Part shown: in pieces, positions 26,253 through 34,955 of the stretch
Numbering within the stretch: the first letter of the stretch is position 1
How the letters are laid out: each line of letters starts with the position of its first letter
Origin: JANQNX01 sp965601665
GTDB lineage: Bacteria > Pseudomonadota > Gammaproteobacteria > Eutrophobiales > Eutrophobiaceae
DNA: 64,000 nt
Reading direction: 5' to 3'
Assembly (NCBI GenBank): GCA_965601665.1
Contig: OZ271833.1
Coordinates: forward strand, 248,001 to 312,000
Position numbers and translations under genes: made by a program
The notes under the pieces: model-generated
What the model was told of the DNA's origin: nothing
Database searches by the model: none
The model's input: only the letters and a program-made list of their open reading frames with translations

Positions 26253-28100
26253 TTATTGCGGATTGAAAATATTCCTGAGCAGGGACTTGAATTGCCTGCT
26301 GCCCAGTATTTCCTGTTGCATTTCTCTGTAGAGCGCCCTGGCTTCTTCGACTCTGCCTGCCATTGACAGCGTTCGGATATACTCGGTTTGCGCTGCGTTA
26401 TTTTTAATATGGCTTTGCCAATCCAGCACTTCTTCCTGCCACGCCAGTACAGTGTCAATTCCGGCAGGTTGCTCAAGCAGTTGAGGGTAATCCCTGTGTA
26501 GCCTGGCACGCTCCAAAAGCAGGTATTTTTCAAAAGGGTTTAATTCCATCGCTTTTACAAGTAATCGATCGGCAGTCATGGCGCTGTTGCTTGTTGGGTT
26601 GTTGTTTAAAGCGTCCAGCCACAGTTTGGCTTCAAAATAGACGTGCGAAGATTCATACGGCGCGATTTGTTGTGCTGTTTGGATCAGGTTATAAGCTTTT
26701 GTAAATTCACTGTTGTTTTTGGCATCTGCAGCTGCCTGAGCATATTGAATTGCGATGACAGGGCTTATCAGCACGATACAAACAACAGCAAACAATACCA
26801 ACTTGAATTTCTTCGCATTTAAACTGGTAAGCCAGGAAATGTCATTGTTTGACGTCTTACGATGCTGTTCCAGGTAGACACGGTCCAGGCAACCAAGGGT
26901 GATGCCAAAAAAAACTACGATGCCGGGTGGATAAAACACAAAATCGCCCAGCGCATGGATAAAGAAACCGGTCACCCCCGCGAATATGGCCAAGCCAAGC
27001 AGTTGTTTATCATGCACTGATTTGGTTATCAGTATCAAAATTTGAAAATAGCAGGTCGAGATCATCAGCAACAGACACAGGAAGCCGACGATGCCTGTGT
27101 CCAGCAGGTGTTGCAGGTAGTCATTGTGGACAAAATGCGTGGTGCCTTTTTCTGCCAGCTTCGGCGTATTATCTCGATTGAGGAAATACTTGTAATTGAA
27201 ATACCCGTTGCCCAGTAAAGGTTTTTCCAGGAACTGTTCCCAGGCGATGCGATAAAAATGCAGACGATGTTGGATGGAAGAAAACTGTACTGGCTTGTCA
27301 ATCATTTCCTCATTCATAGACATGATATTTGCTCTGGTGATAACTGAGCGGTTCGTGTCTGACTGGTGGTAGACCACAAACACGGCAGTGATAAAAATGA
27401 GCTTGACAGCTAGAGATACCATCTGCTTGTTTAGCCTTGGATTGCCCTTCCAATAAAGAAAGGGTGCACACAGGCACATGGCACCAAAAAACGCTATCCA
27501 GCCGCCCCTGCTCTGGCTGACCAACAATGCGCTGAATAAAAGGAGTATCAGCCAATCGTATTTAGCCAGTTCGGATCTGCATATCCGTATTACCAACAAT
27601 GGTATAAGGAAGAGGTTTAGTGCTGCTGCAAACGAATTGGGCGTTGTATAAACCGTATTGGCTCGGTTCGAGTGCTGTTCGATGTAACCGAGCCCCGTCA
27701 GGTATTGAAAAATAGCCCAGACAGACAATAGTGCAAAACAACCCAGCCCTATTTTGAAAGCAATCTTGCTGTTATCTTCGCTCAAACTGCGCCCAACCAA
27801 ATACGCGAAAAAGAGGAAACAGGTAAAATACAAGGCCTCAATATGTAATGTTGGGCTAATCAGCAGTAGGTTAATCACCATAATGGCGATATATAACGCC
27901 ACAGCTAGCAGCAATGGGGTTAGTTTATAAGCAGTGATATTTGACTTAATGCTAAACAGGATTAAGCAGGCTAGTGCTGGCCATCCCCAGGTAACACCAT
28001 CGCCCATTGCCGCGCAGAATAGCGTCAACAGATATAGCAATAAAAGAACGATACCAGTAACAGTGTCCACGTCATTTAATTTTTTTATGCTTAACATCAT
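26253..28100 (-). CDS. O-antigen ligase / PglL-like glycosyltransferase
   Basis: A 615-residue membrane protein with about 11-12 N-terminal transmembrane helices and a C-terminal soluble region of about 150 residues with TPR-like helices (from about 460). It belongs to the WaaL/PglL (Wzy_C) superfamily: the periplasmic loop carries HFVHNDYLQHLLDTG, whose HNDYLQ matches the conserved His/Asn of O-oligosaccharyltransferases and O-antigen ligases. Proximity to three prepilin genes suggests that it may glycosylate the filament subunits, as TfpW or PglL do, but lipid-A-core ligation is equally possible from sequence. Start ATG 28100; an adjacent ATG at 28097 is in frame. Confidence 0.8.
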   Translation of the reverse strand: MMLSIKKLNDVDTVTGIVLLLLYLLTLFCAAMGDGVTWGWPALACLILFSIKSNITAYKLTPLLLAVALYIAIMVINLLLISPTLHIEALYFTCFLFFAYLVGRSLSEDNSKIAFKIGLGCFALLSVWAIFQYLTGLGYIEQHSNRANTVYTTPNSFAAALNLFLIPLLVIRICRSELAKYDWLILLLFSALLVSQSRGGWIAFFGAMCLCAPFLYWKGNPRLNKQMVSLAVKLIFITAVFVVYHQSDTNRSVITRANIMSMNEEMIDKPVQFSSIQHRLHFYRIAWEQFLEKPLLGNGYFNYKYFLNRDNTPKLAEKGTTHFVHNDYLQHLLDTGIVGFLCLLLMISTCYFQILILITKSVHDKQLLGLAIFAGVTGFFIHALGDFVFYPPGIVVFFGITLGCLDRVYLEQHRKTSNNDISWLTSLNAKKFKLVLFAVVCIVLISPVIAIQYAQAAADAKNNSEFTKAYNLIQTAQQIAPYESSHVYFEAKLWLDALNNNPTSNSAMTADRLLVKAMELNPFEKYLLLERARLHRDYPQLLEQPAGIDTVLAWQEEVLDWQSHIKNNAAQTEYIRTLSMAGRVEEARALYREMQQEILGSRQFKSLLRNIFNPQ

Positions 28101-28177
28101 CTGAAATGAAAGTGTTTCACATTACGTTTTTCGAGTAGAGATGGTTATAAGCCTACTATCATTTTTTTGATAGCGTA

Positions 28178-28244
28178 AGGAAATATTCCTGTCTGGTTCA
28201 GGAAGTTTTCCCATTCTTGTCGGGTGAAGATATGAATTTTTCCT
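28178..28244. promoter_or_regulatory. 13-bp palindromes, site C (putative operators of the filament locus)
   Basis: AGGAAATATTCCT at 28178-28190 and AGGAAGTTTTCCC at 28200-28212 match RGGAA-N3-TTCCY exactly and are 22 bp apart centre to centre. A third copy with one mismatch, ATGAATTTTTCCT, lies at 28232-28244, 32 bp further on. They fall between the divergent glycan ligase gene and the first gene of the filament locus (28360), the only sizeable gap (259 bp) upstream of that operon. A CTACG/CGTAG repeat also occurs near 28300. Confidence 0.7.
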
Positions 28245-28359
28245 GATTTTCTCCCAAGCTATTGCTAAAGCAATCTGGTTTACTTAAATTTTTCACTTCG
28301 CTACGGAGGGCGTAGAGTAATAATTCAATTAACAACAATAATCAAGTAGTGAGGCGGTT

Positions 28360-28602
28360 GTGGGTAACGGTCAAAAAGATGCAGTAAAGAAAGAGCTCTT
28401 GAGTATCTTTGAAGATGCATTTCAACATGATGGTTTTAGTGACTTTCGTGTTGAAATAAAGATTCTGAAAAGAAAACAAAAAGAAGTCATCATTCATTAC
28501 GGTAAGCAGTACCGCTACGTCCTGGATTATCTTAACCAGGACGCCATCAAGGAAACCTCCGAACCCGTCACTTCCCGAAAATTCGCTGCTGTAGACAGTT
28601 GA
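28360..28602 (+). CDS. Small basic protein at head of filament locus
   Basis: An 80-residue cytoplasmic protein starting at a GTG preceded by GAGG five bases upstream. The sequence is charged and helix-beta mixed (RVEIKILKRKQKEVIIHYGKQYRYVLDYLNQ), with no signal peptide or membrane segment. I do not recognise the family. It precedes the first prepilin by 110 bp and follows the site C operators, so it is probably the first gene of the operon. Roles such as a small adaptor or RNA-binding regulator would be speculation. Confidence 0.6.
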   Translation: MGNGQKDAVKKELLSIFEDAFQHDGFSDFRVEIKILKRKQKEVIIHYGKQYRYVLDYLNQDAIKETSEPVTSRKFAAVDS

Positions 28603-28712
28603 TTGGAATGTAAAAAAACAGATAGCGTCGCGGGGACGCATAAAATAAGTTCATAACTCTGTTGATTGTTTGGGGCAATAATAAAAATATTCTCTGAGGA
28701 GGGGATATCATA

Positions 28713-29672
28713 ATGAAACGTATAAACAAGAAACAAAGCGGTTTTACACTGCTCGAACTGCTGGTTGTGGTTGCTATCCTGGCCATCATTGCCGGTGCTG
28801 TTATCTCGGCCATTAGTGGCCAGGAAGAGCGCGCTGGTCAGGGTGTTGCCCTGAACACCATGGGCGCATTGGAAAATGCTACGCGTCAAAACGTAGTTTT
28901 AAATGGTGGACTGCCTTCTGGTCTGGATTCACTGCTATGTGCAGATACCAGTCTTGCCAACGCTAACTTGATTTCAGCTAGCGGGGCACTCATGGGTTCT
29001 GCTACTACTCCAACTGCTCACCTAGGAGGACTGACTGATGATTACGCAGGCATTCTTTCAATAGTAAACCTGCCGGTTGGCGTTGCTGCCGATGGTACCG
29101 ATCCAGCAGCAAACCTTATATCAGCAGGCTTAAGTACGTTCCGTTACGTAGAAACTAATGCTTGCAACAGTGGTGATAATGATGTGGTTGATGTAGGTGG
29201 TATAGCACTTCCTGCTGGTGTCGAAGATGAAGGGCTTGATGAAGTGCTAGCGAACACCCTTTTCTGGCCTTTAGATCAAGGTGGTTTCGGTGTTGAAGCC
29301 GCACTTGTTGAAGAAGTCGCCTTAAGTATTGTGGTATTAAATGATCCTACTCGTGTTGGTGCCGATCAAAGAGATATTGTCGGTATATTTGGCATAGGTA
29401 ACTTTTCGGAGTTGTCTGAAGGTCGTAATAAGATCATTTCTCGCGGACCTGTTGATGGCAACGTTGATGGCGACGGCCAGTATTACAGTCATTTTTCACT
29501 AGCGGTTAAGGTTGGTGAAGTAGATGATGGCGAATTAGGCAGCAACCAGGCTGCAATTACGACAAGTTCTGAATTCGAGGCTGATGAAATCGAAATCGTT
29601 GCCATATTGGATTCAGACGGTGACAATTTCGATGACGAAATAGCCGAGTTCAACGGTCTTGAAGACGAGTAA
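28713..29672 (+). CDS. Large type IV prepilin-like protein 1
   Basis: A 319-residue class III/type IV prepilin: a basic leader MKRINKKQSG is followed by FTLLELLVVVAILAIIAGAV, with cleavage after Gly10, and the mature residue Glu5 is kept. A strong GAGGAGG lies upstream. The C-terminal globular domain of about 270 residues is acidic, with Asp/Gly-rich segments (DGNVDGDG and DSDGDNFDDE) that resemble calcium-binding loops. It is longer than a typical major pilin. A terminator after this gene (29718-29750) would make its transcript more abundant than the rest, so it may be the main filament subunit. Confidence 0.85.
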   Translation: MKRINKKQSGFTLLELLVVVAILAIIAGAVISAISGQEERAGQGVALNTMGALENATRQNVVLNGGLPSGLDSLLCADTSLANANLISASGALMGSATTPTAHLGGLTDDYAGILSIVNLPVGVAADGTDPAANLISAGLSTFRYVETNACNSGDNDVVDVGGIALPAGVEDEGLDEVLANTLFWPLDQGGFGVEAALVEEVALSIVVLNDPTRVGADQRDIVGIFGIGNFSELSEGRNKIISRGPVDGNVDGDGQYYSHFSLAVKVGEVDDGELGSNQAAITTSSEFEADEIEIVAILDSDGDNFDDEIAEFNGLEDE

Positions 29673-29717
29673 TCTGATTAATGTGTAGCCAATACACATG
29701 ACTTAGATAACTACCGG

Positions 29718-29750
29718 AAGCGGGCGGGCAGATGTCCGCCCGCTTTCTTT
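29718..29750 (+). terminator. Intrinsic terminator or attenuator inside the filament operon
   Basis: A 10-bp GC-rich stem (AAGCGGGCGG pairing with CCGCCCGCTT), loop GCAGATGT, then TCTTT. It sits 46 bp after prepilin 1 and 27 bp before prepilin 2. The T-tract is weak, so partial read-through into the assembly genes is likely. Confidence 0.8.
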
Positions 29751-29776
29751 ATAACAATAATTAAGGGCAAGGCACC

Positions 29777-30439
29777 GTGGGTTTGCAACGCTTACAAATT
29801 TTCTCACTGAGCAATGGGAACGGATTCACCATCATTGAACTGGTGGTGGTCGTACTTATCCTTTCCGTAATTGCTGGTACGGTTATCTCTGCGTTTGGTC
29901 CAGAATTTATCGGCGAAAAACAGGACACCGCTACCCGCTACGAAATGACGCAGATTCGTGATGCCATCCTGAAGTTCAGTCGTGACAATCCTATCCACGT
30001 ATTATCTGACGCGAACCTCTGTTCCCCGGCCGATGCCTCTTTTCTACTCTCAAACGAATTTGATAACGACGATGACTGCGAGTTTGGTGAAAACACCGGT
30101 ACGCCTGACCCTGACGAGTTCGCAGCGTGGGACCCGGACTACAATCTTGGCTGGAACGGCCCTTACCTGACTCGAACGGCTAATGATACGGCAACGATTT
30201 CGGGCCAATTTGAATTTAATGGCTCCATTGGTAGCGGCACCGACTCTACAGGTGTTCCGGTCATCCGGGATGCCTATGATAACGGCGGTAATCCGTACTT
30301 CTTTTTTAACCTGGATGGTGATGAAGCGAGGATCGTCAGCTTTGGTGAGAACGGTACTTACGATAGTGAGGCAACGACCTGTGCTGACGCATTAACAAAT
30401 TCTGAATCCACCGATGACATTGTCCTTTGTTTAAGGTGA
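29777..30439 (+). CDS. Type IV prepilin-like protein 2
   Basis: A 220-residue prepilin-like protein. The leader MGLQRLQIFSLSNGNG ends in glycine and is followed by FTIIELVVVVLILSVIAG, with Glu5 present. The C-terminal domain contains two or three cysteines (CSPADAS, DDDCEF, EATTCADA) and acidic Asp/Glu clusters. The start is GTG 29777 with AAGG upstream. It is probably a minor pilin that initiates or tips the filament. It is 4 bp upstream of the third prepilin gene. Confidence 0.8.
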   Translation: MGLQRLQIFSLSNGNGFTIIELVVVVLILSVIAGTVISAFGPEFIGEKQDTATRYEMTQIRDAILKFSRDNPIHVLSDANLCSPADASFLLSNEFDNDDDCEFGENTGTPDPDEFAAWDPDYNLGWNGPYLTRTANDTATISGQFEFNGSIGSGTDSTGVPVIRDAYDNGGNPYFFFNLDGDEARIVSFGENGTYDSEATTCADALTNSESTDDIVLCLR

Positions 30440-30443
30440 TCGC

Positions 30444-31421
30444 ATGAGATGTACTAATCACAGGCAACGAGGTTTTACGCTACTTGAGTTGGTATTGGTG
30501 TTATTCATCCTTGCGATTCTAACCACGACCAGTCTCTCTTTCCTGGAGTCAGAGGACGGGCAACAGCGCTACCAACAATCGCTGCAACGCTTTGACGCAA
30601 TCGGTGTTGCCTTATTCGAAGAAAAACAGTTCAGGGGTAATGACTTTCTATCAGGCTTTATTGTCGATAATGGCTCACTACCGGATGGGACGACTGATTT
30701 ATCTCCATTAACGGAAAACGACACGGACTGGTCTATTGTCACTACCGAAACATGGGTCGACTTTGATTACTTACGTCCTTATTATTATGACGTTGATAAT
30801 GTTGAAACAGAGCTACCTGACAATGATTTATACAAGCTTGGCAAGGGGTTTCGTGGACCTTATGTCAGTAATGCAAGGGATAGCGATAATCAGTTGAAAG
30901 ATGGTTGGGGCGTAGACTTCAATATCACTACGGCTACAGCAACCACGTTTGCTTACACATTCGATAGTAACAGCCCGATTACTGATGTGCCTTTTAGTAT
31001 CAACACTACAAGCATCACTCGCACGATCGATGAAAATGACTGGACTATTTTGCCGTCCAGCCTGAATGTCACAGTAACCAATGACGGCACCGGGGCTGCA
31101 AACTTACGGGTAGCACTGCTTATCTTTAAGAATGACTCTGTTGCAGGTGATGGTTCCGAAGATGCCGATCTTTGGCAGACGTTTTATTTTGATTTTACAG
31201 GATTGGCTGCGGGCAATTCGATCAATTCTTCAAGCCAGACTTGGTCAACAGATGGTAGTTTGCCCAACCTGACGCGTGTCCCGGCGGGTGAACATCTAAT
31301 ACTCTTACTGGATTCCGATGCAACTATTGTTAGTTCAGGTGATGACATAGTCGATGTTAGTCGTCTTATCGTGTTTCCAGGTACTGCGACACAGCCAGAA
31401 ATATCATTGGAATTTCCATGA
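30444..31421 (+). CDS. Type IV prepilin-like protein 3
   Basis: A 325-residue prepilin-like protein with the leader MRCTNHRQRG and mature N-terminus FTLLELVLVLFILAIL, Glu5 present. The C-terminal region of about 280 residues has several Thr/Asn-rich beta segments (FAYTFDSNSPITD, SLNVTVTNDGTGAANLRV) that suggest an immunoglobulin-like or adhesin-like domain. A large minor pilin with an extra domain is a common way to put an adhesin at a pilus tip; here that is inference. Its stop overlaps the following gene by 4 bp. Confidence 0.78.
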   Translation: MRCTNHRQRGFTLLELVLVLFILAILTTTSLSFLESEDGQQRYQQSLQRFDAIGVALFEEKQFRGNDFLSGFIVDNGSLPDGTTDLSPLTENDTDWSIVTTETWVDFDYLRPYYYDVDNVETELPDNDLYKLGKGFRGPYVSNARDSDNQLKDGWGVDFNITTATATTFAYTFDSNSPITDVPFSINTTSITRTIDENDWTILPSSLNVTVTNDGTGAANLRVALLIFKNDSVAGDGSEDADLWQTFYFDFTGLAAGNSINSSSQTWSTDGSLPNLTRVPAGEHLILLLDSDATIVSSGDDIVDVSRLIVFPGTATQPEISLEFP

Positions 31422-33166
31422 TTAACCTAGACCGCTTCAGGAAACAAAACAAGGAACTCTCTAAGCCGCTGCTTGTGTTGGTGACGGACGGCTTTGGCCT
31501 TTTGGCGGCGATTGTTGAAGAGAAGGATAGCGAGATCCATATTGCTGCTGCAGCGCGTTCGGATTATACCGATCCGGCTGAGGCGCTGATTGAGGTTTCG
31601 GGCAAGTTGACCTTTAAGTATAAGCAGTTTCCGAAACAGGCCATTGTTATACACGCGCATGCGATTCCCTCGATACTGGAACTGGCCATCGATAATATTG
31701 ACGCGCTGGAAAGGAGCAAGATTCAGGAATTGGTACGTTGGGAAATGGAATCGGTTTTCTCGGATCTGGTGCCACATGACAATCTCGGTTGGTTGATGAT
31801 CGGTCTCGGCTATATTAATGAGCGCACACGTGACGAACTCGTTCGCAAATTGGAAGCAGAGAATAGTGCCGGCCAGAAAAAGATTCGTATCGGTGAAATG
31901 GCAATCCGTGAAAACTACTTGACTCGGGAACAGTTGGAAACCTGCCTGAAGACACAGGATCAGTTGCAACTGCAGGACCAGCGTATCAAGTGTGGCTGGA
32001 GTGCCCAGCGAAATACGCAGCCTGTGCGCTGGGTATCTACCGCAATCAGTAACGGCATCCATGAGAAATGGGTAAATGCCTTTTGTGCGATTAAGGGCAG
32101 GGCAATAGGCGGTAAGACCAAGCTGAAGAGGTTCTACCCTTTTATCGGTACGGCCTCGGTACAGTTGCCGGCCGTATATGGCGAAGACGATTGTTACGTG
32201 CTTGAGTTGCACCGTGCCTATCTGGCAATGATGACTTACCGGGAGGGTTGTCTTGTGCAATGTTTGACGCTCGAGTGTAGTGGCGACACACCAGGGCTGG
32301 GCGATGTCGAACATCTGCTGAAAAACAGCGACACGCTGGAAGGGTCAGATGTCAATGTACTGGTTACGCACCCCGACCGGCACTACCTGCTGGGGCAATT
32401 GGATGAATTGAAACTATTTCAATTCAAGCCGCTGGAAAAAGAGGTGGCAAGACCACGGCATTTGCCTGCCGAAATCTCCAGTGCGGAGGCAATCCTCATT
32501 GCAGGTGCGGCACATAGTTATGCCGGCAGCAATGATCAGCTGCTGGTGCCCGTTCAGGGTGAAGAACCACCGCCGCCTGTTTACAGGCGACCTGAAGCAA
32601 GCTTTGGGGCCGTTGCTGTCGTAATGCTGATTTGCATGGGGCTGTCACAACTGTATTTTAGCTGGAACTTAGCTAAGTCTGGGTCGAGGCTGGATAAACT
32701 TGAAGAGCAGTATGATCGCCAGCAGTTGATCAAAAAGGACCTTGCAAACTCGAAAAAGCTGCAGTCACAAATTACGTCAACCCGCAACAAGTACAACCAG
32801 TTACTCGCTTTAAAGAGCCTGATGGAAACCGTGCTGGTCGAGCGACAGAAGTTTACTGGTAATTTCCTGGATATCATCGCCCGCAATCTAAATGATAACC
32901 TGGTCATCGATAGCATCAATGAAACGGATTGGAATAAATTTGTTATAGAAGGTTGGGCACTGGATCAGCCCTCCATCGATCTTTATAGCACAAATCTGTC
33001 GCGTGACTTGAATAAGTGGGATATGTATATCGCTGAAAATCCTAGTAGTCTCGGGCGTAATCGGAGTGGTATCGGCGGCTATAAGTTTCGTTTTGTTATT
33101 CAAAAACGGATATCAAACAATTCGCGAACCAGGCTCAACTTGACCATGCAGGGACAACAACCATGA
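31418..33166 (+). CDS. PilM-PilN (GspL-like) fusion with inserted MshEN-like segment
   Basis: A 582-residue inner-membrane assembly protein. Residues 1-390 look like a GspL/PilM actin-like cytoplasmic domain, then one transmembrane helix (about 396-415), a coiled coil (422-470) and a PilN/GspL-type periplasmic domain (about 470-575). Unusually, residues 156-182 (RIGEMAIRENYLTREQLETC) resemble the N-terminal module of secretion or pilus ATPases that binds c-di-GMP or PilM-type partners. The gene is translationally coupled on both sides, to prepilin 3 upstream and the PilO-like gene downstream. PilM and PilN are usually separate genes in type IV pili; the fusion is more like type II secretion. 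Confidence 0.78.
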   Translation: MINLDRFRKQNKELSKPLLVLVTDGFGLLAAIVEEKDSEIHIAAAARSDYTDPAEALIEVSGKLTFKYKQFPKQAIVIHAHAIPSILELAIDNIDALERSKIQELVRWEMESVFSDLVPHDNLGWLMIGLGYINERTRDELVRKLEAENSAGQKKIRIGEMAIRENYLTREQLETCLKTQDQLQLQDQRIKCGWSAQRNTQPVRWVSTAISNGIHEKWVNAFCAIKGRAIGGKTKLKRFYPFIGTASVQLPAVYGEDDCYVLELHRAYLAMMTYREGCLVQCLTLECSGDTPGLGDVEHLLKNSDTLEGSDVNVLVTHPDRHYLLGQLDELKLFQFKPLEKEVARPRHLPAEISSAEAILIAGAAHSYAGSNDQLLVPVQGEEPPPPVYRRPEASFGAVAVVMLICMGLSQLYFSWNLAKSGSRLDKLEEQYDRQQLIKKDLANSKKLQSQITSTRNKYNQLLALKSLMETVLVERQKFTGNFLDIIARNLNDNLVIDSINETDWNKFVIEGWALDQPSIDLYSTNLSRDLNKWDMYIAENPSSLGRNRSGIGGYKFRFVIQKRISNNSRTRLNLTMQGQQP

Positions 33167-33840
33167 AAAAAGTACTAGCCGGCAAGTCATTTCGTGAAAA
33201 ATTATTGATCTTTGGATTGCTGATATCAGTCGTTTTCGGTGGTTATATGATGATTGCCGTTAAGCCCATGGTTATCGAAGCTGAAAAGAACGATAAGGAG
33301 TATAAATCATTAAAATCCAGATATAGCAAATTGCTCAAGGAAACCAAGGATGCCAAGCCGTCGAGCACGTTGGAGAAGGAACTCAAAAAATTGACCAAAC
33401 AACTGGAGGCAGAACAGCAAAGTTTGCAGGGATTGGACTTTTCTTTTATCAATCTCGACAACCAGGAAGCAAAACATGCATTAATAGCAAACATTACAAT
33501 TGCTGCTGAGGAAAACCAATTGCAGGTGCTTGGCAAGAGTAACGAGATACGCGACCTTACTAGTCTGGTCTCTACGGCGCAGGTTGGAAAGAGACTGCCG
33601 GCGAAAAATAGCACAAAGCGTGGTGCAACTCCGGCGCCGTCCGGCAACAGCGCTACCTTGAATAGGCACGTTTTTAATTTACAGATACGCGGTACATTTT
33701 TCTCTACATACAAATTTCTCAAGCAGCTACAGGCAATGGAAAACAGTGTCCTTGTTGCACGCTTTAAACTCATGGCCGAGGATAAGATTACCTACCAGGG
33801 TAAACGCCTGGTTACAACGGATCTGACGCTGGCGATATAG
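33163..33840 (+). CDS. PilO/GspM-like inner-membrane protein
   Basis: A 225-residue bitopic protein: a transmembrane helix (about residues 14-30), then a coiled coil rich in Lys/Glu (about 35-100), and a C-terminal ferredoxin-like domain (about 105-225) with a variable basic linker (KNSTKRGATPAPSGN). This is the layout of PilO and GspM. It overlaps the fusion gene by 4 bp and precedes the PilT-like gene by 2 bp. Sequence identity to named PilO proteins is not obvious, so the call rests on architecture and position. Confidence 0.72.
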   Translation: MKKVLAGKSFREKLLIFGLLISVVFGGYMMIAVKPMVIEAEKNDKEYKSLKSRYSKLLKETKDAKPSSTLEKELKKLTKQLEAEQQSLQGLDFSFINLDNQEAKHALIANITIAAEENQLQVLGKSNEIRDLTSLVSTAQVGKRLPAKNSTKRGATPAPSGNSATLNRHVFNLQIRGTFFSTYKFLKQLQAMENSVLVARFKLMAEDKITYQGKRLVTTDLTLAI

Positions 33841-33842
33841 AT

Positions 33843-34955
33843 ATGGATAACAGAACTTTTCAAACACTGCTGAACGAGGTTGTCACCCATGCGGGTTCAG
33901 ATCTGCACTTATCCTCGGGCATCAAACCGGTAATCCGTATCCATGGTGAGATCCAGACCTTGGAATCATACCAGACTGTTAATGATGCCGACCTTGAAAT
34001 TATTATTGCTTTACTGCTGGATGAACCGCTAAGGGAACAACTGCATGAACGGTACAGCCATGACATGGGTTATACCGGTGAAAACGGTGAACGCTATCGA
34101 ATCAATATTTATTATGAGCGAAACTCGCTTGCGCTCGCCATTCGCTGGTTGAACGCTGAGATCCAGAGTTTTCACGACCTGAATCTGCCCGCACAGCTCG
34201 CTGAATTACCGAGGCTTAAAGACGGCCTGGTATTGATGACCGGAGCAACCGGTAGTGGTAAAACTACGACGCTGGCCAGCGTGTTAAATGAGATCAACCA
34301 GAATCGGGCCTGTCATATCCTTACTATTGAAGATCCGATTGAATTCATTCATCCAAACAAGCGGGCTATTGTGCACCAGCGGGAGCTCAATGCGGATGTG
34401 AGTTCTTTCGCCGATGCCATGCGTAGCGCGTTACGTGAGGATCCTGATGTAGTCCTGGTCGGAGAGATGCGTGACCTTGAGACTATGCGCGCTGCTCTTG
34501 TTGTTGCTGAAACTGGACATCTTGTGTTTTCCACTCTCCATACTAATGATGCCGTTGGCGTTATCGATCGCATGATTGGTGCCTTTCCCGGTGAGGAGCA
34601 AAACAATGTCAGGCAACAATTATCGATGGTGCTCAGGGCTGTAGTAACACAAACGCTGGTCAAAAATAAGCAAGGTGATGGCAGGGTACCTGTAAACGAA
34701 ATTCTCTGGGTAAACCACGCGGTTGCTCATCTTATTAGAGAGCATAAGCCTGAGCAGATACGTTCTGTCATGGAGACAGGCAAAGAAGCCGGCAACCAGA
34801 CGCTGGAACAGGCGATAGCTGACAGGATAATTAATGATCATATCTCGCTGGAACAAGGCCTTATCTTGACTACCAGGGGCGAGCAGCTAAAGGAACTGGT
34901 GGCGATGTCACAGAGAAACCAGCCGCCCCGGCAACGTAGGGGGTATACGGCATGA
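33843..34955 (+). CDS. PilT-like retraction ATPase
   Basis: A 370-residue hexameric ATPase of the PilT/PilU group. Walker A is GATGSGKT (134-141), the Asp box EDPIEF follows, Walker B is DPDVVLVGEMRD (201-212), and the His box is GHLVFSTLHTND. The C-terminal AHLIREHKPEQIRSVMETG matches the PilT AIRNLIRE region, which points to depolymerisation of a filament. It overlaps the downstream PilB-like gene by 4 bp. A retraction motor is not part of type II secretion systems, so this argues for a retractile pilus. Confidence 0.88.
   Translation: MDNRTFQTLLNEVVTHAGSDLHLSSGIKPVIRIHGEIQTLESYQTVNDADLEIIIALLLDEPLREQLHERYSHDMGYTGENGERYRINIYYERNSLALAIRWLNAEIQSFHDLNLPAQLAELPRLKDGLVLMTGATGSGKTTTLASVLNEINQNRACHILTIEDPIEFIHPNKRAIVHQRELNADVSSFADAMRSALREDPDVVLVGEMRDLETMRAALVVAETGHLVFSTLHTNDAVGVIDRMIGAFPGEEQNNVRQQLSMVLRAVVTQTLVKNKQGDGRVPVNEILWVNHAVAHLIREHKPEQIRSVMETGKEAGNQTLEQAIADRIINDHISLEQGLILTTRGEQLKELVAMSQRNQPPRQRRGYTA

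Noticed and set aside
31427..32314. A 295-codon minus-strand frame opposite the PilM-PilN fusion gene
   Set aside because: It is antisense to a gene with clear overlaps on both sides and shows no ribosome site or domain.
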